Below the pieces are notes generated by a model. That model made no database searches and was not told the origin of the DNA. It saw only the letters and a program-made list of their open reading frames with translations. 64,000 nucleotides of DNA, taken from NCBI GenBank assembly GCA_017552615.1, contig JAFZPI010000008.1, positions 1 through 64,000 of the forward strand. The letters run 5' to 3'. The translations under genes and the position numbers were made by a program. Every line of letters begins with the position of its first letter. Within the stretch, counting starts at the first letter, position 1. This stretch comes from Clostridia bacterium. GTDB taxonomy: Bacteria; Bacillota; Clostridia; Christensenellales; Aristaeellaceae. Positions 24,282 to 34,120 of the stretch are shown one piece after another.

Positions 24282-25397
24282 ATGCGGGTACTGTGCACAG
24301 CGATCATCACCGCCTGTCTTCTGCTCCTCTGCATGGCGGCATCGGCAGACGAAGCCGACTTCACCTGGCAGGAACAGGGAGACGGAACGGTGATCATCAC
24401 AGCCTGGACAGGTACCGGTGATCAGGTGACGGTGCCGGAAACGCTGGGTGGACATGAAGTCAGCGGCATCGCGAAAGGCGTGTTTGCAAATAAACCCAAT
24501 CTGACGATCACGCTTCCGGACGGAATCACGAATATCGACAAGAATGCCTTCGGAAGCGTGCTGAATGGCGGGATTCCGCGCGTTTTATGCAACCGTACAA
24601 GCACGACAGCGCAGCATCTGTCCTGCCAGTTCTATGATCCCACAAACGCCGAACAGGTTCTTCGTTGGCAGAACGGACTCCTGAAACTGGTTCGTTACGA
24701 AGGCGAACCGGGAAACGTAACTGTGCTCAGCGGCGTCCAGTACATTTCGGACAGTGTGTTTGAGAAAATCGGTGATTGCTGTATCATCCTGCCGGAAAGT
24801 GTGACGGAGATCAGCAACTATGCGTTTGCGAGCACCTATAAGCTGACCGTCTATCTGCCGGACCATGTGACAACTTTCCTCAACCACACTCTGCCCTTTG
24901 GTGGAAACGGCCAGTATTATCTGGCCAAAATCTTCTGCGATCCCGAAAGTGAAACAGCCGCGCTGCTGAATGTTCCCTTCCGTGCACCGGAAGCTCCGGC
25001 CTGTCTCCTGTCTTGGGTGGACGGAACGCTGACGCTGACCGACATAGAAACAGACGGCGGGCCTGTGGTTCTGCCTTCTTTCGAGATCAGTATTCCACCG
25101 GAAGTCATGAATACGCTTCCCTGTTTCACACTTCCCTCGGACACCGTGAGGATAGAGGCAGAAGCCTTCCGCGGATGCGGGGAGAATCGAATCATTGTTC
25201 CGGCGGGTGTGGAGAGCATCGGGGCGTATGCCTTTGCGGACAGCCCGAACCTGCTGATGATCCGCTTTCCGTCCGGAGAGATTTCGATTGACAATACGTG
25301 TCTTTCCAATTGTCCTCATGTGACGGTTTACGCTCCTGCCGGAAGTGCCGCGCTGCTTTGGGCACAGGGCAGGGGGCTGGAAACGGTCGCGGAGTAG
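24282..25397 (+). CDS. Secreted leucine-rich repeat (BspA-like) protein
   Basis: 371 aa. A signal peptide (about 1-21, ending AASADE) is followed by BspA/LRR_5-type repeats (ITLPDGITNIDKNAFG, VESIGAYAFADSPNL, and others). No LPXTG or other anchor is visible, so it is probably released or loosely bound. Such proteins often mediate adhesion. The start ATG lies 1 bp past the pepC stop; the earlier frame overlaps pepC. Confidence 0.8.
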   Translation: MRVLCTAIITACLLLLCMAASADEADFTWQEQGDGTVIITAWTGTGDQVTVPETLGGHEVSGIAKGVFANKPNLTITLPDGITNIDKNAFGSVLNGGIPRVLCNRTSTTAQHLSCQFYDPTNAEQVLRWQNGLLKLVRYEGEPGNVTVLSGVQYISDSVFEKIGDCCIILPESVTEISNYAFASTYKLTVYLPDHVTTFLNHTLPFGGNGQYYLAKIFCDPESETAALLNVPFRAPEAPACLLSWVDGTLTLTDIETDGGPVVLPSFEISIPPEVMNTLPCFTLPSDTVRIEAEAFRGCGENRIIVPAGVESIGAYAFADSPNLLMIRFPSGEISIDNTCLSNCPHVTVYAPAGSAALLWAQGRGLETVAE

Positions 25398-25438
25398 AAA
25401 CCGAAGAAAGAAGAACAGAACAAACATAACGAGGACAG

Positions 25439-25477
25439 AAAAGAACGCCGGGTCATGACGATCCGACGTTCTTTTTG
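25439..25477. terminator. Bidirectional terminator between the LRR gene and pnp
   Basis: AAGAACG/CGTTCTT with an inner CGGGTC/GATCCG stem, T-rich on both strands (TTTTT on plus, TTTTCT on minus). Confidence 0.8.
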
Positions 25478-25496
25478 CTATGCTGTGGCTTATGAA

Positions 25497-27647
25497 TCAG
25501 TTGTTGGATTCCCGGCGCGGGGGACGGCGGTTGCCGCTGCCCTCGGTGCGGCGGGGGGCGGTGTTCTCGTAGACGATGTCATTGCGCACCAGGTCGATGC
25601 CCTTCGGGCCGATCTCGCTGACGCGGACTTCGAGCTCATCGCCGATCTTGACGACGTCCTCGACCTTCTCCACGCGGTGGTTGGCCAGCTTGGAGATGTG
25701 GACCATGCCGTCCTTGCCGGGGGCGAGCTCCACGAAGGCGCCGAAGTTCATGATGCGGACCACGCGGCCGGTGAACACGTCGCCGACCTGGATGTCGCGG
25801 GCAATTCCCTCGATGATCTTGCGGGCCTTCTCGGCGGCGTCGGTGTCGGGGGTGGAGATGAAGACGCGGCCGTCGTCCTCGATATCGATCTTCACGCCGG
25901 TCTCCAGGATAATCTTGTTGATCATCTTGCCGCCGGGGCCAATGACCTCGCGGATCTTTTCGGGGTTGATCGTGAAGCGGACGATCTTCGGCGCATACTG
26001 GTTCAGCTCAGCGCGCGGCTGGCCGAGGCATGAGAGCATTTTGTCGAGGATGAAGAGACGTCCCTGGAGCGCCTGGTTCAGCGCGGTCTTCAGAATCTCC
26101 CGGCTGATGCCGCCGATCTTGATGTCCATCTGGATCGCGGTGATGCCGTTCATGGAACCGGCCACCTTGAAGTCCATGTCGCCGAGGAAGTCCTCAAGAC
26201 CCTGGATATCGGTCAGGACGGCCAGCTTGTCGGACTCGGTGTCCTTGATCAGGCCCATGGCGACGCCAGCCACCGGCGCGTGGATCGGAACGCCCGCATC
26301 CATCAGGGACAGGGTGGAGCCACACACGGAGGCCATGGAGGAAGAGCCGTTGGAGGAGAGAATCTCGCTCACAAGGCGCAGGGCATAGGGGAATTCCTCT
26401 TCGGAGGGGATCACGGGGATCAGGGCGCGTTCCGCCAGGGCGCCGTGGCCGATCTCGCGGCGGCCGGGGCTCTTCAGACGGCCCGCTTCGCCGGTGGCGT
26501 ACGGCGGCATGTTGTACTGGTGGATGTAACGCTTGAAGGTCTCGTTGGACAGGCCGTCCAGCACCTGGCCTTCGCTGACCGGGCCGAGCGTGGTGACGGT
26601 CAGGGCCTGGGTCTGGCCGCGGGTGAACACGGCGGAACCGTGAACGCGCGGCAGGACGCCGACTTCGCACCAGATCGGGCGGATCTCGGTGAGCTTGCGG
26701 CCGTCGGCGCGCACGCCCTCGTCGAGGATGCGGCGGCGCATGACTTCTTTGTTCAGGTAGTACAGGGCGTCGGCAATCTCATCCTCGCGGCCCGGGAACT
26801 GTTCGCTCAGGGCGGCGATGGTCTCAGCTTTCACCTGCGCCTCGCGCTGCTGGCGCTCATAGCGCTCGAAGGTGTCGAAAGTCCACTTGGCCTTGTCATA
26901 GGCGTATTGGCGGACGGCGGCCTTCACGTCGTCGCCGGTCTTAATCAGCGGGACAACGACCTTTTCCTTGCCGATCTCGCTGACGATCATGTCCTGGAAT
27001 TCGACAAGCTTCTTGATGGCTTCGTGCGCAAACATGATGCCGTCGAGCATCACGTCTTCGCTGAGCTCGTTGGCGCCGGCTTCGACCATCATGATGGCTT
27101 CCTTGGTGCCGGCCACGTACAGGCTCATGTCGGAGACCTTGCGCTGCTCCTCGTCGGGGTTGAGGATGTATTCGCCGTTCACACGGCCCACATGGACCGC
27201 ACCGGTGGGGCCGCCCCACGGGATGTCGGAGACGGCGATGGCGATGGAGGAACCGATCATGGCCGGGATTTCCGGCGGAACGTCCTGCTCCACGCTGAGG
27301 ATGGTCACGACGACCTGGACGTCATTGCGCATGCCCTTGTTGAAGAGGGGACGCAGCGGGCGGTCGATCAGGCGGCAGGTCAGGGTCGCCTTGTCGGTGG
27401 GACGGCCTTCGCGCTTGATGAAGCCGCCGGGAATCTTGCCTACGGAATACTGTTTTTCTTCGACGTCCACGGCAAGGGGGAAGAAGTCCACACCCTCGCG
27501 GGGGGTGGGGGCCATGGTCGCGTTGACCATGACGACGGTGTCGCCCAGGTGTACCCAGACGGAGCCGTTGGCCTGTTCGCAGTACTTGCCGAACTCAAGG
27601 GTCAGCTTGCGTCCGCCAAGGTCCATGCTGAATTGTTTGCTTTCCAT
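25497..27647 (-). CDS. pnp: Polynucleotide phosphorylase
   Basis: 716 aa. There are two RNase PH domains (about 10-220 and 310-530), then a KH domain (IREVIGPGGKMINKI, about 560) and an S1 domain (GRVVRIMNFGAFVELAPG, about 625), ending in a short basic tail. It is a phosphorolytic 3'-5' exoribonuclease of the degradosome. GAGGAGAAACG sets the ATG at 27647; the frame's extension to 27860 covers the structured leader. It lies downstream of rpsO, as in most bacteria. Confidence 0.95.
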   Translation of the reverse strand: MESKQFSMDLGGRKLTLEFGKYCEQANGSVWVHLGDTVVMVNATMAPTPREGVDFFPLAVDVEEKQYSVGKIPGGFIKREGRPTDKATLTCRLIDRPLRPLFNKGMRNDVQVVVTILSVEQDVPPEIPAMIGSSIAIAVSDIPWGGPTGAVHVGRVNGEYILNPDEEQRKVSDMSLYVAGTKEAIMMVEAGANELSEDVMLDGIMFAHEAIKKLVEFQDMIVSEIGKEKVVVPLIKTGDDVKAAVRQYAYDKAKWTFDTFERYERQQREAQVKAETIAALSEQFPGREDEIADALYYLNKEVMRRRILDEGVRADGRKLTEIRPIWCEVGVLPRVHGSAVFTRGQTQALTVTTLGPVSEGQVLDGLSNETFKRYIHQYNMPPYATGEAGRLKSPGRREIGHGALAERALIPVIPSEEEFPYALRLVSEILSSNGSSSMASVCGSTLSLMDAGVPIHAPVAGVAMGLIKDTESDKLAVLTDIQGLEDFLGDMDFKVAGSMNGITAIQMDIKIGGISREILKTALNQALQGRLFILDKMLSCLGQPRAELNQYAPKIVRFTINPEKIREVIGPGGKMINKIILETGVKIDIEDDGRVFISTPDTDAAEKARKIIEGIARDIQVGDVFTGRVVRIMNFGAFVELAPGKDGMVHISKLANHRVEKVEDVVKIGDELEVRVSEIGPKGIDLVRNDIVYENTAPRRTEGSGNRRPPRRESNN

Positions 27648-27812
27648 TTGATTCGTTTCTCCTCTCACTCTCGTCCATGCCTCCGATGCTCCTCTTGGGA
27701 GGGAGGCGATGCCTGCCCGCCGGGTGCTATCATCCGGAAACCGGGGTACTGATTTCAGGAGGATAACATCCGCCGGGCTTCCAATGGGGTTTCCATGCCG
27801 TATCCGCAAAAT

Positions 27813-27849
27813 CGGCCGCCGTCGGCGGTATTTCCGCACGGCGGCGGCC
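27813..27849 (-). terminator. Strong hairpin between rpsO and pnp
   Basis: GGCCGCCG pairs with CGGCGGCC and extends into a GC-rich stem, followed on the minus strand by GATTTTG. It could be a partial terminator or a processing site controlling pnp after rpsO, as in the classic rpsO-pnp intercistronic region. The rest of 27648-27873 shows no ORF. Confidence 0.6.
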
Positions 27850-27873
27850 AAATTGCGCATCCGGCCCGACCGA

Positions 27874-28128
27874 TTACTTGCGCAGGTTCAGGCGGGCAAT
27901 CAGGGTACGGTAGCGCTCGATGTCGGTCTTCTTCAGGTAGTCGAGCATGCCGCGGCGGCGGCCGACCATCAGCAGCAGACCACGGTTGGAGTGGTGGTCG
28001 TTCTTGTTCAGCTTCAGGTGCTCGTTGAGGTGGTTGATACGCTCGGTGAGCAGCGCAATCTGCACCTCGGGGGAACCGGTGTCGCCCTCGTGCAGGGCGT
28101 AGGCCTGGATGATCTCCGACTTGGTCAT
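27874..28128 (-). CDS. rpsO: 30S ribosomal protein S15
   Basis: 84 aa, slightly short for S15 but with the whole family core: [34 protein letters not shown] and [12 protein letters not shown]. It binds 16S rRNA early in 30S assembly. The SD ACGGAGGAA lies before the ATG. It has its own promoter and a roughly 115-nt leader, where S15 autoregulation usually acts. Confidence 0.96.
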   Translation of the reverse strand: MTKSEIIQAYALHEGDTGSPEVQIALLTERINHLNEHLKLNKNDHHSNRGLLLMVGRRRGMLDYLKKTDIERYRTLIARLNLRK

Positions 28129-28248
28129 GAGTATTCCTCCGTTTTACTGTCCGCATGGGACGTATTTCGTGACTCAATCGCCGTGAGCTCAGCGCGCCGT
28201 CGGAGTGATCGGCAGCCCGGGCCAGCGGTTCATCAGAGTCCGCAGGCT

Positions 28249-28277
28249 ATTGTAACAGATTGCAGACGGTTTGTAAA
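28249..28277 (-). promoter_or_regulatory. Promoter of rpsO
   Basis: TTTACA (28272-28277), 17 bp, TACAAT (28249-28254) on the minus strand; start near 28242. The GC-rich leader down to 28128 has room for an S15-binding structure, though I could not fold a convincing known one. Confidence 0.7.
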
Positions 28278-28307
28278 CCGTTTCGGAAGCTTTTTTCTGA
28301 GAATCGA

Positions 28308-28336
28308 TAGACAAATGCAGAAGAAAATGATATGAT
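28308..28336 (+). promoter_or_regulatory. Promoter of the paired secreted proteins
   Basis: TAGACA (28308-28313), 17 bp, TATGAT (28331-28336) on the plus strand, about 60 bp before the ATG at 28398. Confidence 0.6.
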
Positions 28337-28397
28337 AGGCACAGACAACGGGGAAAAAACGTAACTTATGGTGAACCGAAATGAGGGAGGTATCTTC

Positions 28398-29561
28398 ATG
28401 AAATACGCAAAATGGCTGTTTCTCCTGCTGGCGCTGATTGTTTTCGTTGTCCCCGCGCTTGCGGATACGATGTATGTGCACACGGACGGCGGCGCGGACC
28501 TGAGCCTGCGCGACGAGATCACCAACGAGGTGATCGGGTCCATCCCGGACGGCACGGCCCTGTCGCCCGACCCTCAGAAATCGACGGATCTGTACGCTTA
28601 TGTCACGTATCAGGGCAAATCGGGCTTCGTGCTCTGGCGTTACCTGTCCTATCAGGCACCGGACGGTGCGGGACAGACCAATCAGGGAAACACCGGGACT
28701 ACCAACAAGCCCGAGCCTCAGGCTGCAAGCGGTGACGGTGTGACCGTCAACGGATTCACGATCTCGGTGACAGGCGCGTCTGCGATCCTCAATGAGGACG
28801 GAACGGCCAAAGTTACTGCGGAAAGCCAGGAGGTCGCGTACTGGGTTTTCAACGGCGTTCGCTATGACTTCAGCGATCCCGTGACCGAACTGACCGTGAA
28901 GGATGCTGATCGCGACTGGGCTATTGAGGCTGTGGCGCCCAATGCCGAAGCAAAGACGCTCCTGACCGAGGAACAGATCCAGGCGGCCCGCACCGGCGAG
29001 ACCCTGGTCGCCGAGGGCATTCACGCGGAGATGAGCCATATCGACGCGGCGGGCAATCCGGGCGGCGGCTGGCGAGTTTCCTTCAACTTTACCAAGGATT
29101 ATCAGAACCAGAAGACCCGCTACAAGGAACAGGGCGGACAGATCAGCCTCAAGGTCCGCGCCGTGATCCCCGCCGGCAAATATGTGCTCGGCTGGAAATT
29201 CGGCGAGACCGAGTTTTACCCGAACGCGGTGATCCCCACCTTCGTGGTCCGTCACCTGAATACCTCCCTGACCTACGAGCCGATCTTTGAAGGCGATCCG
29301 AATTATGTCCCGCCGGAGATCCCCAAGGTTACGGTTACCTGTATCAACTGCACATTTACAGGCGGAGACTATAGCGGCGCAACCTACGGCGAGGTCCCGG
29401 TCGGCACGATGATCACGGTCAAAGGTGAAGGCGGTTACGGCTCCTGGGAGGTCAACGGCTCTTTCCTGAAGGATTCTCACGGATGGTATCTTGAGAGCTA
29501 TACGATCACGCAGGGTATCTATGTCAACACGGTCATCAAATTCTATCTGACGATCAACTGA
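28398..29561 (+). CDS. Secreted SH3-like/repeat protein of unknown function, paralogue 1
   Basis: 387 aa. A signal peptide (KYAKWLFLLLALIVFVVPALA) is followed by an SH3-like module (about 23-85, ending SGFVLWRYLSYQ), a linker, a middle domain with VAYWVFNGVRYDF and the TLLTEEQIQAARTGE segment, and a C-terminal domain starting VTVTCINCTFTGGDYSGAT. It shares all these landmarks with the next gene. GGGAGG supports 28398. It is probably extracellular or surface-associated; the function is unknown and no anchor is visible. Confidence 0.78.
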   Translation: MKYAKWLFLLLALIVFVVPALADTMYVHTDGGADLSLRDEITNEVIGSIPDGTALSPDPQKSTDLYAYVTYQGKSGFVLWRYLSYQAPDGAGQTNQGNTGTTNKPEPQAASGDGVTVNGFTISVTGASAILNEDGTAKVTAESQEVAYWVFNGVRYDFSDPVTELTVKDADRDWAIEAVAPNAEAKTLLTEEQIQAARTGETLVAEGIHAEMSHIDAAGNPGGGWRVSFNFTKDYQNQKTRYKEQGGQISLKVRAVIPAGKYVLGWKFGETEFYPNAVIPTFVVRHLNTSLTYEPIFEGDPNYVPPEIPKVTVTCINCTFTGGDYSGATYGEVPVGTMITVKGEGGYGSWEVNGSFLKDSHGWYLESYTITQGIYVNTVIKFYLTIN

Positions 29562-29593
29562 TCTTGTCCGTTCACGGGGAAGGAGGTTTCGAT

Positions 29594-30850
29594 ATGAAAC
29601 GCTTCAGATGGCTGCTTGCGCTGTTTGCGCTGATCGTGTTCACGGTACCGGCGCTGGCAGATACTTTCTATGTCCAGATCGAGGATGGCCTGGCACTCAG
29701 CATCCGGGATGAATTCACCAACGAAGTGCTGGGCTATATCCCCTCCGGCACGGCGGTGGAGCCGGATTCGCAGAAGTCCACGGAGCTTGCGGCGTTTGTC
29801 ACCTATGAGGGAACGTCGGGCTTTGTGCTCTGGCGGTACCTGACCCGCACCGCACCCGGCGGAACGGTGTCTGTCGAGGTTGAAGCCACCCCGGCTCCGA
29901 CCCCGACGCCCGAACCCGTGGTGGAGGAAGTGGACCTGGACGACGGCCTGTACGATATCACCGTCACCGGCGGGTACATCCAGCGCGCCAACGCCAAGAA
30001 CAACAAGGCCGAAGGCGAAAAGATGACCGAGATCACGGTCACGGCCGATGACAACATCATCATTGCCGCCGAGATCCCGAAGGGCAAGAAGATCGACTAC
30101 TGGGTCATCAACGGCATCCGCTATGACTTCGACCATGTGCCGAAGAATTTCCGCCTGACCCACGCGGATCATGACTGGGACTTCGAGATCGTCTATACGA
30201 AGAGCACCGCCCAGACCCTGCTGACCGAAGAGCAGATCCAGGCGGCCCGCACCGGGGAGCAACTGATCATCAAGGCTGTGGATGCGGAGATCTGCCACAT
30301 CAAGTCCGGCACGAAGGGCGCCGGCGGCTGGATCACAGAGTTTGAGTTCACCGAGGACTACCAGAACCGCGCGACTGGCAAACAGGAAAAAGGCGGGCAG
30401 ATCACCGCGAAGGTCCGCGCGATTTCCCACAAGAACAAGAAGGTCAGCGGCTGGAAGTTCAACGAGACCGAACTCTACCCGAGCACGGAGATCACCTACC
30501 TGGTGCCCCATATGCTGAACACCTCCATGACCTATGAGCCCATCTACGGCAAAGCGGCCACTGTCACCGAACCGCCGATCACCCCGGCACCGGTCCCGGC
30601 CCCGATCTATTACACTGTGACCTGCAGGAACTGCACATTCACGGGCGGCGGATACAGCGGCGCGACCAGCGGGAGTGTGCCCGCCAACACCAAGATTACG
30701 GTGAAAAACACCACGAGCTCTTCCGTCGCGCACTGGGAGGTCAACGGAGCCTTCCGGGTGGACAGCAACGGCTGGTATGTGGAGTCCGGAAGCATTACGC
30801 TTACGATCAACAGGGATACCAATATTGTAGCCTATGGTGTCGTCAACTGA
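29594..30850 (+). CDS. Secreted SH3-like/repeat protein of unknown function, paralogue 2
   Basis: 418 aa. It has the same architecture as the preceding gene: signal peptide, SH3-like module ending SGFVLWRYLTRT, TLLTEEQIQAARTGE, and the C-terminal CRNCTFTGGGYSGAT domain. It differs by a Pro/Thr linker (PAPTPTPEP) and a second proline linker before the last domain. It lies 32 bp after paralogue 1 with its own GAAGGAGG, so this is a tandem duplication in one operon. Confidence 0.78.
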   Translation: MKRFRWLLALFALIVFTVPALADTFYVQIEDGLALSIRDEFTNEVLGYIPSGTAVEPDSQKSTELAAFVTYEGTSGFVLWRYLTRTAPGGTVSVEVEATPAPTPTPEPVVEEVDLDDGLYDITVTGGYIQRANAKNNKAEGEKMTEITVTADDNIIIAAEIPKGKKIDYWVINGIRYDFDHVPKNFRLTHADHDWDFEIVYTKSTAQTLLTEEQIQAARTGEQLIIKAVDAEICHIKSGTKGAGGWITEFEFTEDYQNRATGKQEKGGQITAKVRAISHKNKKVSGWKFNETELYPSTEITYLVPHMLNTSMTYEPIYGKAATVTEPPITPAPVPAPIYYTVTCRNCTFTGGGYSGATSGSVPANTKITVKNTTSSSVAHWEVNGAFRVDSNGWYVESGSITLTINRDTNIVAYGVVN

Positions 30851-30881
30851 CGAAAGCTTGCGTAACATCTTATGACAGAAG

Positions 30882-30917
30882 AACCCCCGCGCAGAAATCG
30901 GTCTGCGCGGGGGTTTC
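30882..30917. terminator. Bidirectional terminator
   Basis: AACCCCCGCGCAGA pairs with TCTGCGCGGGGGTT across AATCGG: a 14-bp perfect stem with a T tail. It separates the secreted-protein operon from the converging ABC operon. Confidence 0.9.
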
Positions 30918-30927
30918 GGTACATGGG

Positions 30928-33363
30928 TTACTCTTCGGTCTTCAGAGCTGCCACCATGTCGATGCGGCGATTCTTCCGGGCGACCATCAGACCGACCACC
31001 AGTGAGACGCCGAAGGTCAGGGCGATGCTGGTCACATACGTCAGCGGGCCGATCACCATTTTCATCTCGTATTCGGAGGCCAAGGCCTGGATGAGGTAAG
31101 CCAGGGTCAGCATGCCGAGGGGCACGCCGAGCGCCACCCCGAGTACGGTAAGCCATAGGTTCTGGCTGATGAGGAGGTGGCCGATCTTCCGGTCCTTGAA
31201 TCCTACGACTTTCAGCGTGGCCATTTCACGGTACCGCTCCACATAGCTCATCACGCCGAGATTGTAGAGCACCACCACGCCCAGAAGGCAGGCCGCCACG
31301 ACCAACAGGATCACCATCAGGTCCATCAGTTCCACAAAGGTGTCGAAGCTGTCGATGATGGCCTGTTTGGACTGGATGCTGGCGATGCGGCTGTCCGCCG
31401 GGATTTCCGCGGCTTCCCGGTCCGTGTAAATGCATGAGATGCTGTAGGGAATGCCCACTGTGTCGGCATAAGCATCCGTCATCACGATGCTTTTGCCGAG
31501 GGTCCGGAGTTCCCCTGCGACTTTTACTTCGTAGTGGTCATCAGTGCCGTAGGGGGAGAGAACGAGCGTGTCACCGGTTTTGAGACCGTTTTCTTTCGCG
31601 ACACGGGAACAAATGTACACGCCCTCGTTACCAAGCGTTGTGAAATGCATATCGTCGTCCAGGAAGCGAACTTTGTCCCGCGTGACGTGATAGACTTCCA
31701 CGCTGATGGGACCGCCGCCCAGTTCGACGCTGAGCGTGCCGCTCCAGTCGCCTTCGAGGGTGTCCGCTAACGCTTCGGCTGCAGTCCTGCTCTCGGCCGC
31801 TTTCCGGGCTTCCTCCGCCTCGCTGTCGGCGCCCTTGAGATAGCTGCTTACCATTTCGGCGATGATGTTGCCCTCCGGGCCGTTGCCGATGTTCACGCGG
31901 TTCCGGTAATGGATGGCGCCTTCATAGAAGCTGTTCACAAAAGCGTCCATGGTATCCCGCATCCCGAGACCGCCCACCAGCAGGATCGTGCAGCCGATGA
32001 TCCCGAAGAGGGTCATGGCGGTGCGGGACTTATGCCGGAGGCAGTCGCGCAGGTTCCATTTTGTGCCGAAGTTCAGCGCCTTGAAGTGCCTGGACTCCTC
32101 GATGCGGAGGTGTTTCATGCGCTTGGGCGTATAAGGGCGCAGGGCGTCGGCGGCGGTGCCCGTTAGCATCTGCCGGACGGACAGGAAGCCGATCAGCAGG
32201 GTGAAGAGATTGATGCCCGCAAGGACAGCCCAGCAGAAGGGCGGGACGTACAGATCCCATTTGGGCATATCGAGATAGGTGCCCATGGCGCCGCCCGGGT
32301 TCATGATAAACCAGCCCACGAACCAGCCAAGGCCCAGGCCGAGAACGGTGCCGATCAGGCTGATGATCAGCGCGTAGCAGGCATAATGCCGGATGATACG
32401 CCTGTCCTTGAAGCCCAGGGCTTTCAGTGTACCGATCTGGGTCTTTTCGCTCGCGGTGATGCGGTGCATGGTGCTGACCATGGTCAGAAGGGCAATCGCG
32501 AGGAAGAGCACAGGCAGGATCGAGCCCATGGTCTTGCCCTCATCCACTTCGCCCATGGCTTCGGACCAGGAGGCTGTCTCCTCGCGGGAGAGGACAAGCA
32601 TTGTGCGGCTGAGGGCATGCTCCGCCGCGGCGGCAAAGTTTTCCTTATCCAGTCCGGAGATCACATTGATCTGGAAGTAGAAATCAAGATCGTCTTCTCT
32701 CACTTGAGAGAGACCCATACGAGTCAGGAAATCCACCTGCTCGCTGTAGTCCTGGACACCCTGGTAGACGCATGACCGGAGCATCGCCGGAGAGATGAAG
32801 GCGAAGCCGAAACTGTTGAAGTCGGGCATCAGCTGGGTTTCATCCGGGAGGCATATCAGATACTCGCCGCATTTGACCAAGCCGCGGACGGTACCGGAGA
32901 AGATCAAGCCCCGGTATTTGACCGTCAGCGGATCACCGACTTTGACGCCGTTCTTCGCAGCGTACTGATCGGAGAGCCAGAAGCCGTCCGGGCTTTCCGG
33001 GTCGTAATCCTCGCCTTCGACCTTATAGAGCGAGGAGACCGTCATGTTCTCGTTAATGGAAAGGGCAAGCACATCCGTATCCCCGTCCACAATGGTGTTC
33101 ACGGAGAGAAACCTCGTGGCGGCGCTGACGCCGTCGAGTGCGAGGATCTTCTGCAGATCCTCTGCTGTAAAACCGTTCTCCGAGACGATGCGGTAGTCCG
33201 CGAACTTTGTCCGGTCAAAGATGTAGCCCGTGTCTTTTTCAAGACTGTACCACTCCATGTTGAAGCCCACGAACATCCCGATGCCAAGGGCGATCATGAT
33301 GACCATGGAGAAGAACTGAGCTTTGTAGCGCAGGAGGGTGCGGAAGGTCTTTTTCAGCAGCAT
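30928..33363 (-). CDS. ABC transporter permease, FtsX/MacB-like with two FtsX domains
   Basis: 811 aa. An N-terminal membrane helix (about 14-34), an extracytoplasmic region, a three-helix FtsX block (about 270-400), a further helix and ectodomain, and a C-terminal FtsX block (about 690-805). It forms the membrane part of a MacB/LolCDE-like exporter or peptide-sensing system. The ATG shares its A with the TAA of the ATPase gene (TAATG), so they are translationally coupled. Confidence 0.87.
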   Translation of the reverse strand: MLLKKTFRTLLRYKAQFFSMVIMIALGIGMFVGFNMEWYSLEKDTGYIFDRTKFADYRIVSENGFTAEDLQKILALDGVSAATRFLSVNTIVDGDTDVLALSINENMTVSSLYKVEGEDYDPESPDGFWLSDQYAAKNGVKVGDPLTVKYRGLIFSGTVRGLVKCGEYLICLPDETQLMPDFNSFGFAFISPAMLRSCVYQGVQDYSEQVDFLTRMGLSQVREDDLDFYFQINVISGLDKENFAAAAEHALSRTMLVLSREETASWSEAMGEVDEGKTMGSILPVLFLAIALLTMVSTMHRITASEKTQIGTLKALGFKDRRIIRHYACYALIISLIGTVLGLGLGWFVGWFIMNPGGAMGTYLDMPKWDLYVPPFCWAVLAGINLFTLLIGFLSVRQMLTGTAADALRPYTPKRMKHLRIEESRHFKALNFGTKWNLRDCLRHKSRTAMTLFGIIGCTILLVGGLGMRDTMDAFVNSFYEGAIHYRNRVNIGNGPEGNIIAEMVSSYLKGADSEAEEARKAAESRTAAEALADTLEGDWSGTLSVELGGGPISVEVYHVTRDKVRFLDDDMHFTTLGNEGVYICSRVAKENGLKTGDTLVLSPYGTDDHYEVKVAGELRTLGKSIVMTDAYADTVGIPYSISCIYTDREAAEIPADSRIASIQSKQAIIDSFDTFVELMDLMVILLVVAACLLGVVVLYNLGVMSYVERYREMATLKVVGFKDRKIGHLLISQNLWLTVLGVALGVPLGMLTLAYLIQALASEYEMKMVIGPLTYVTSIALTFGVSLVVGLMVARKNRRIDMVAALKTEE

Positions 33364-34064
33364 TACCAGTCCACCTCTTCCACCGACAGCGGTTTCTGCT
33401 GTTCCTCACAAGCCTGGATATGGCCGTTTTTTACGCGCACGACCACGTCCGCCATTTTCGCGATGTTCTGGTTGTGGGTCACGATGATGATGGTCTTGCC
33501 CATATCCCGGGCCATGGAGAGCAGGAGCTTGAGCACCATGACGCCGGTCTCGGAATCCAGGGCGCCGGTGGGCTCGTCGCAGAGGAGGATCTTGGGGTTC
33601 TTAGCCAACGCCCGGGCAATGGATACGCGCTGCTGCTCGCCGCCGGAGAGCTCCGAGGGGAACTGGTGGATGTGGTCCGACAGGCCGACTGCGGCCAGCA
33701 TGTCGTGGCTGGACAGGGGATCCGGGGCGATTTCCTTGACGAGAGCTACGTTTTCGATTACGGTCAGGGTGGGGATCAGATTGTAGCTCTGGAAGACGAA
33801 CCCAACGGTCGCAGCCCGGTAAGCGGCCAGTTCGTTCGCGGTCAGGGTGGAGATGTCCTTTCCGTTTACGGTGATCGTCCCGCCGGTGGGGCTGTCCAGA
33901 CCGCCCAGCAGGTTCAGGAGCGTGGATTTGCCCGCACCGCTCGGGCCCAGTATCACGATGAATTTGCTTTCCTCCAGCTGGAGATTCACATGGTCGAGCG
34001 CCTTCTGCTCATGTTCGCCGTTGCGGTATACCCGCGATACATCCTTGAATTCCACGATATTCAT
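33363..34064 (-). CDS. ABC transporter ATP-binding protein, MacB/LolD type
   Basis: 233 aa. Walker [10 protein letters not shown], the Q-loop region [14 protein letters not shown], signature LSGGEQQRV and Walker [13 protein letters not shown]. It powers the adjacent FtsX-type permease. It is the first gene of the two-gene operon, with GGAGGATAAGG before the ATG and an operator-like palindrome in its leader. Confidence 0.92.
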   Translation of the reverse strand: MNIVEFKDVSRVYRNGEHEQKALDHVNLQLEESKFIVILGPSGAGKSTLLNLLGGLDSPTGGTITVNGKDISTLTANELAAYRAATVGFVFQSYNLIPTLTVIENVALVKEIAPDPLSSHDMLAAVGLSDHIHQFPSELSGGEQQRVSIARALAKNPKILLCDEPTGALDSETGVMVLKLLLSMARDMGKTIIIVTHNQNIAKMADVVVRVKNGHIQACEEQQKPLSVEEVDW

Positions 34065-34094
34065 ATCCTTATCCTCCGCTCCATGGAATCGATA

Positions 34095-34112
34095 TTAGTT
34101 AATTAAAACTAA
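34095..34112. promoter_or_regulatory. Operator-like palindrome of the ABC operon
   Basis: TTAGTTAATTAAAACTAA: TTAGTT and AACTAA are perfectly inverted around AATTAA. It begins just downstream of the predicted start site (about 34114), where a bound repressor would block transcription. The site resembles boxes of MarR-type regulators (recollection); no such gene is nearby. Confidence 0.6.
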
Positions 34113-34120
34113 CGAATGGC

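Noticed and set aside
22949-25397. PepC and LRR protein as part of the PIN module
   Set aside because: They match the GC-rich background and have housekeeping or surface roles; only the two AT-rich genes form the module.
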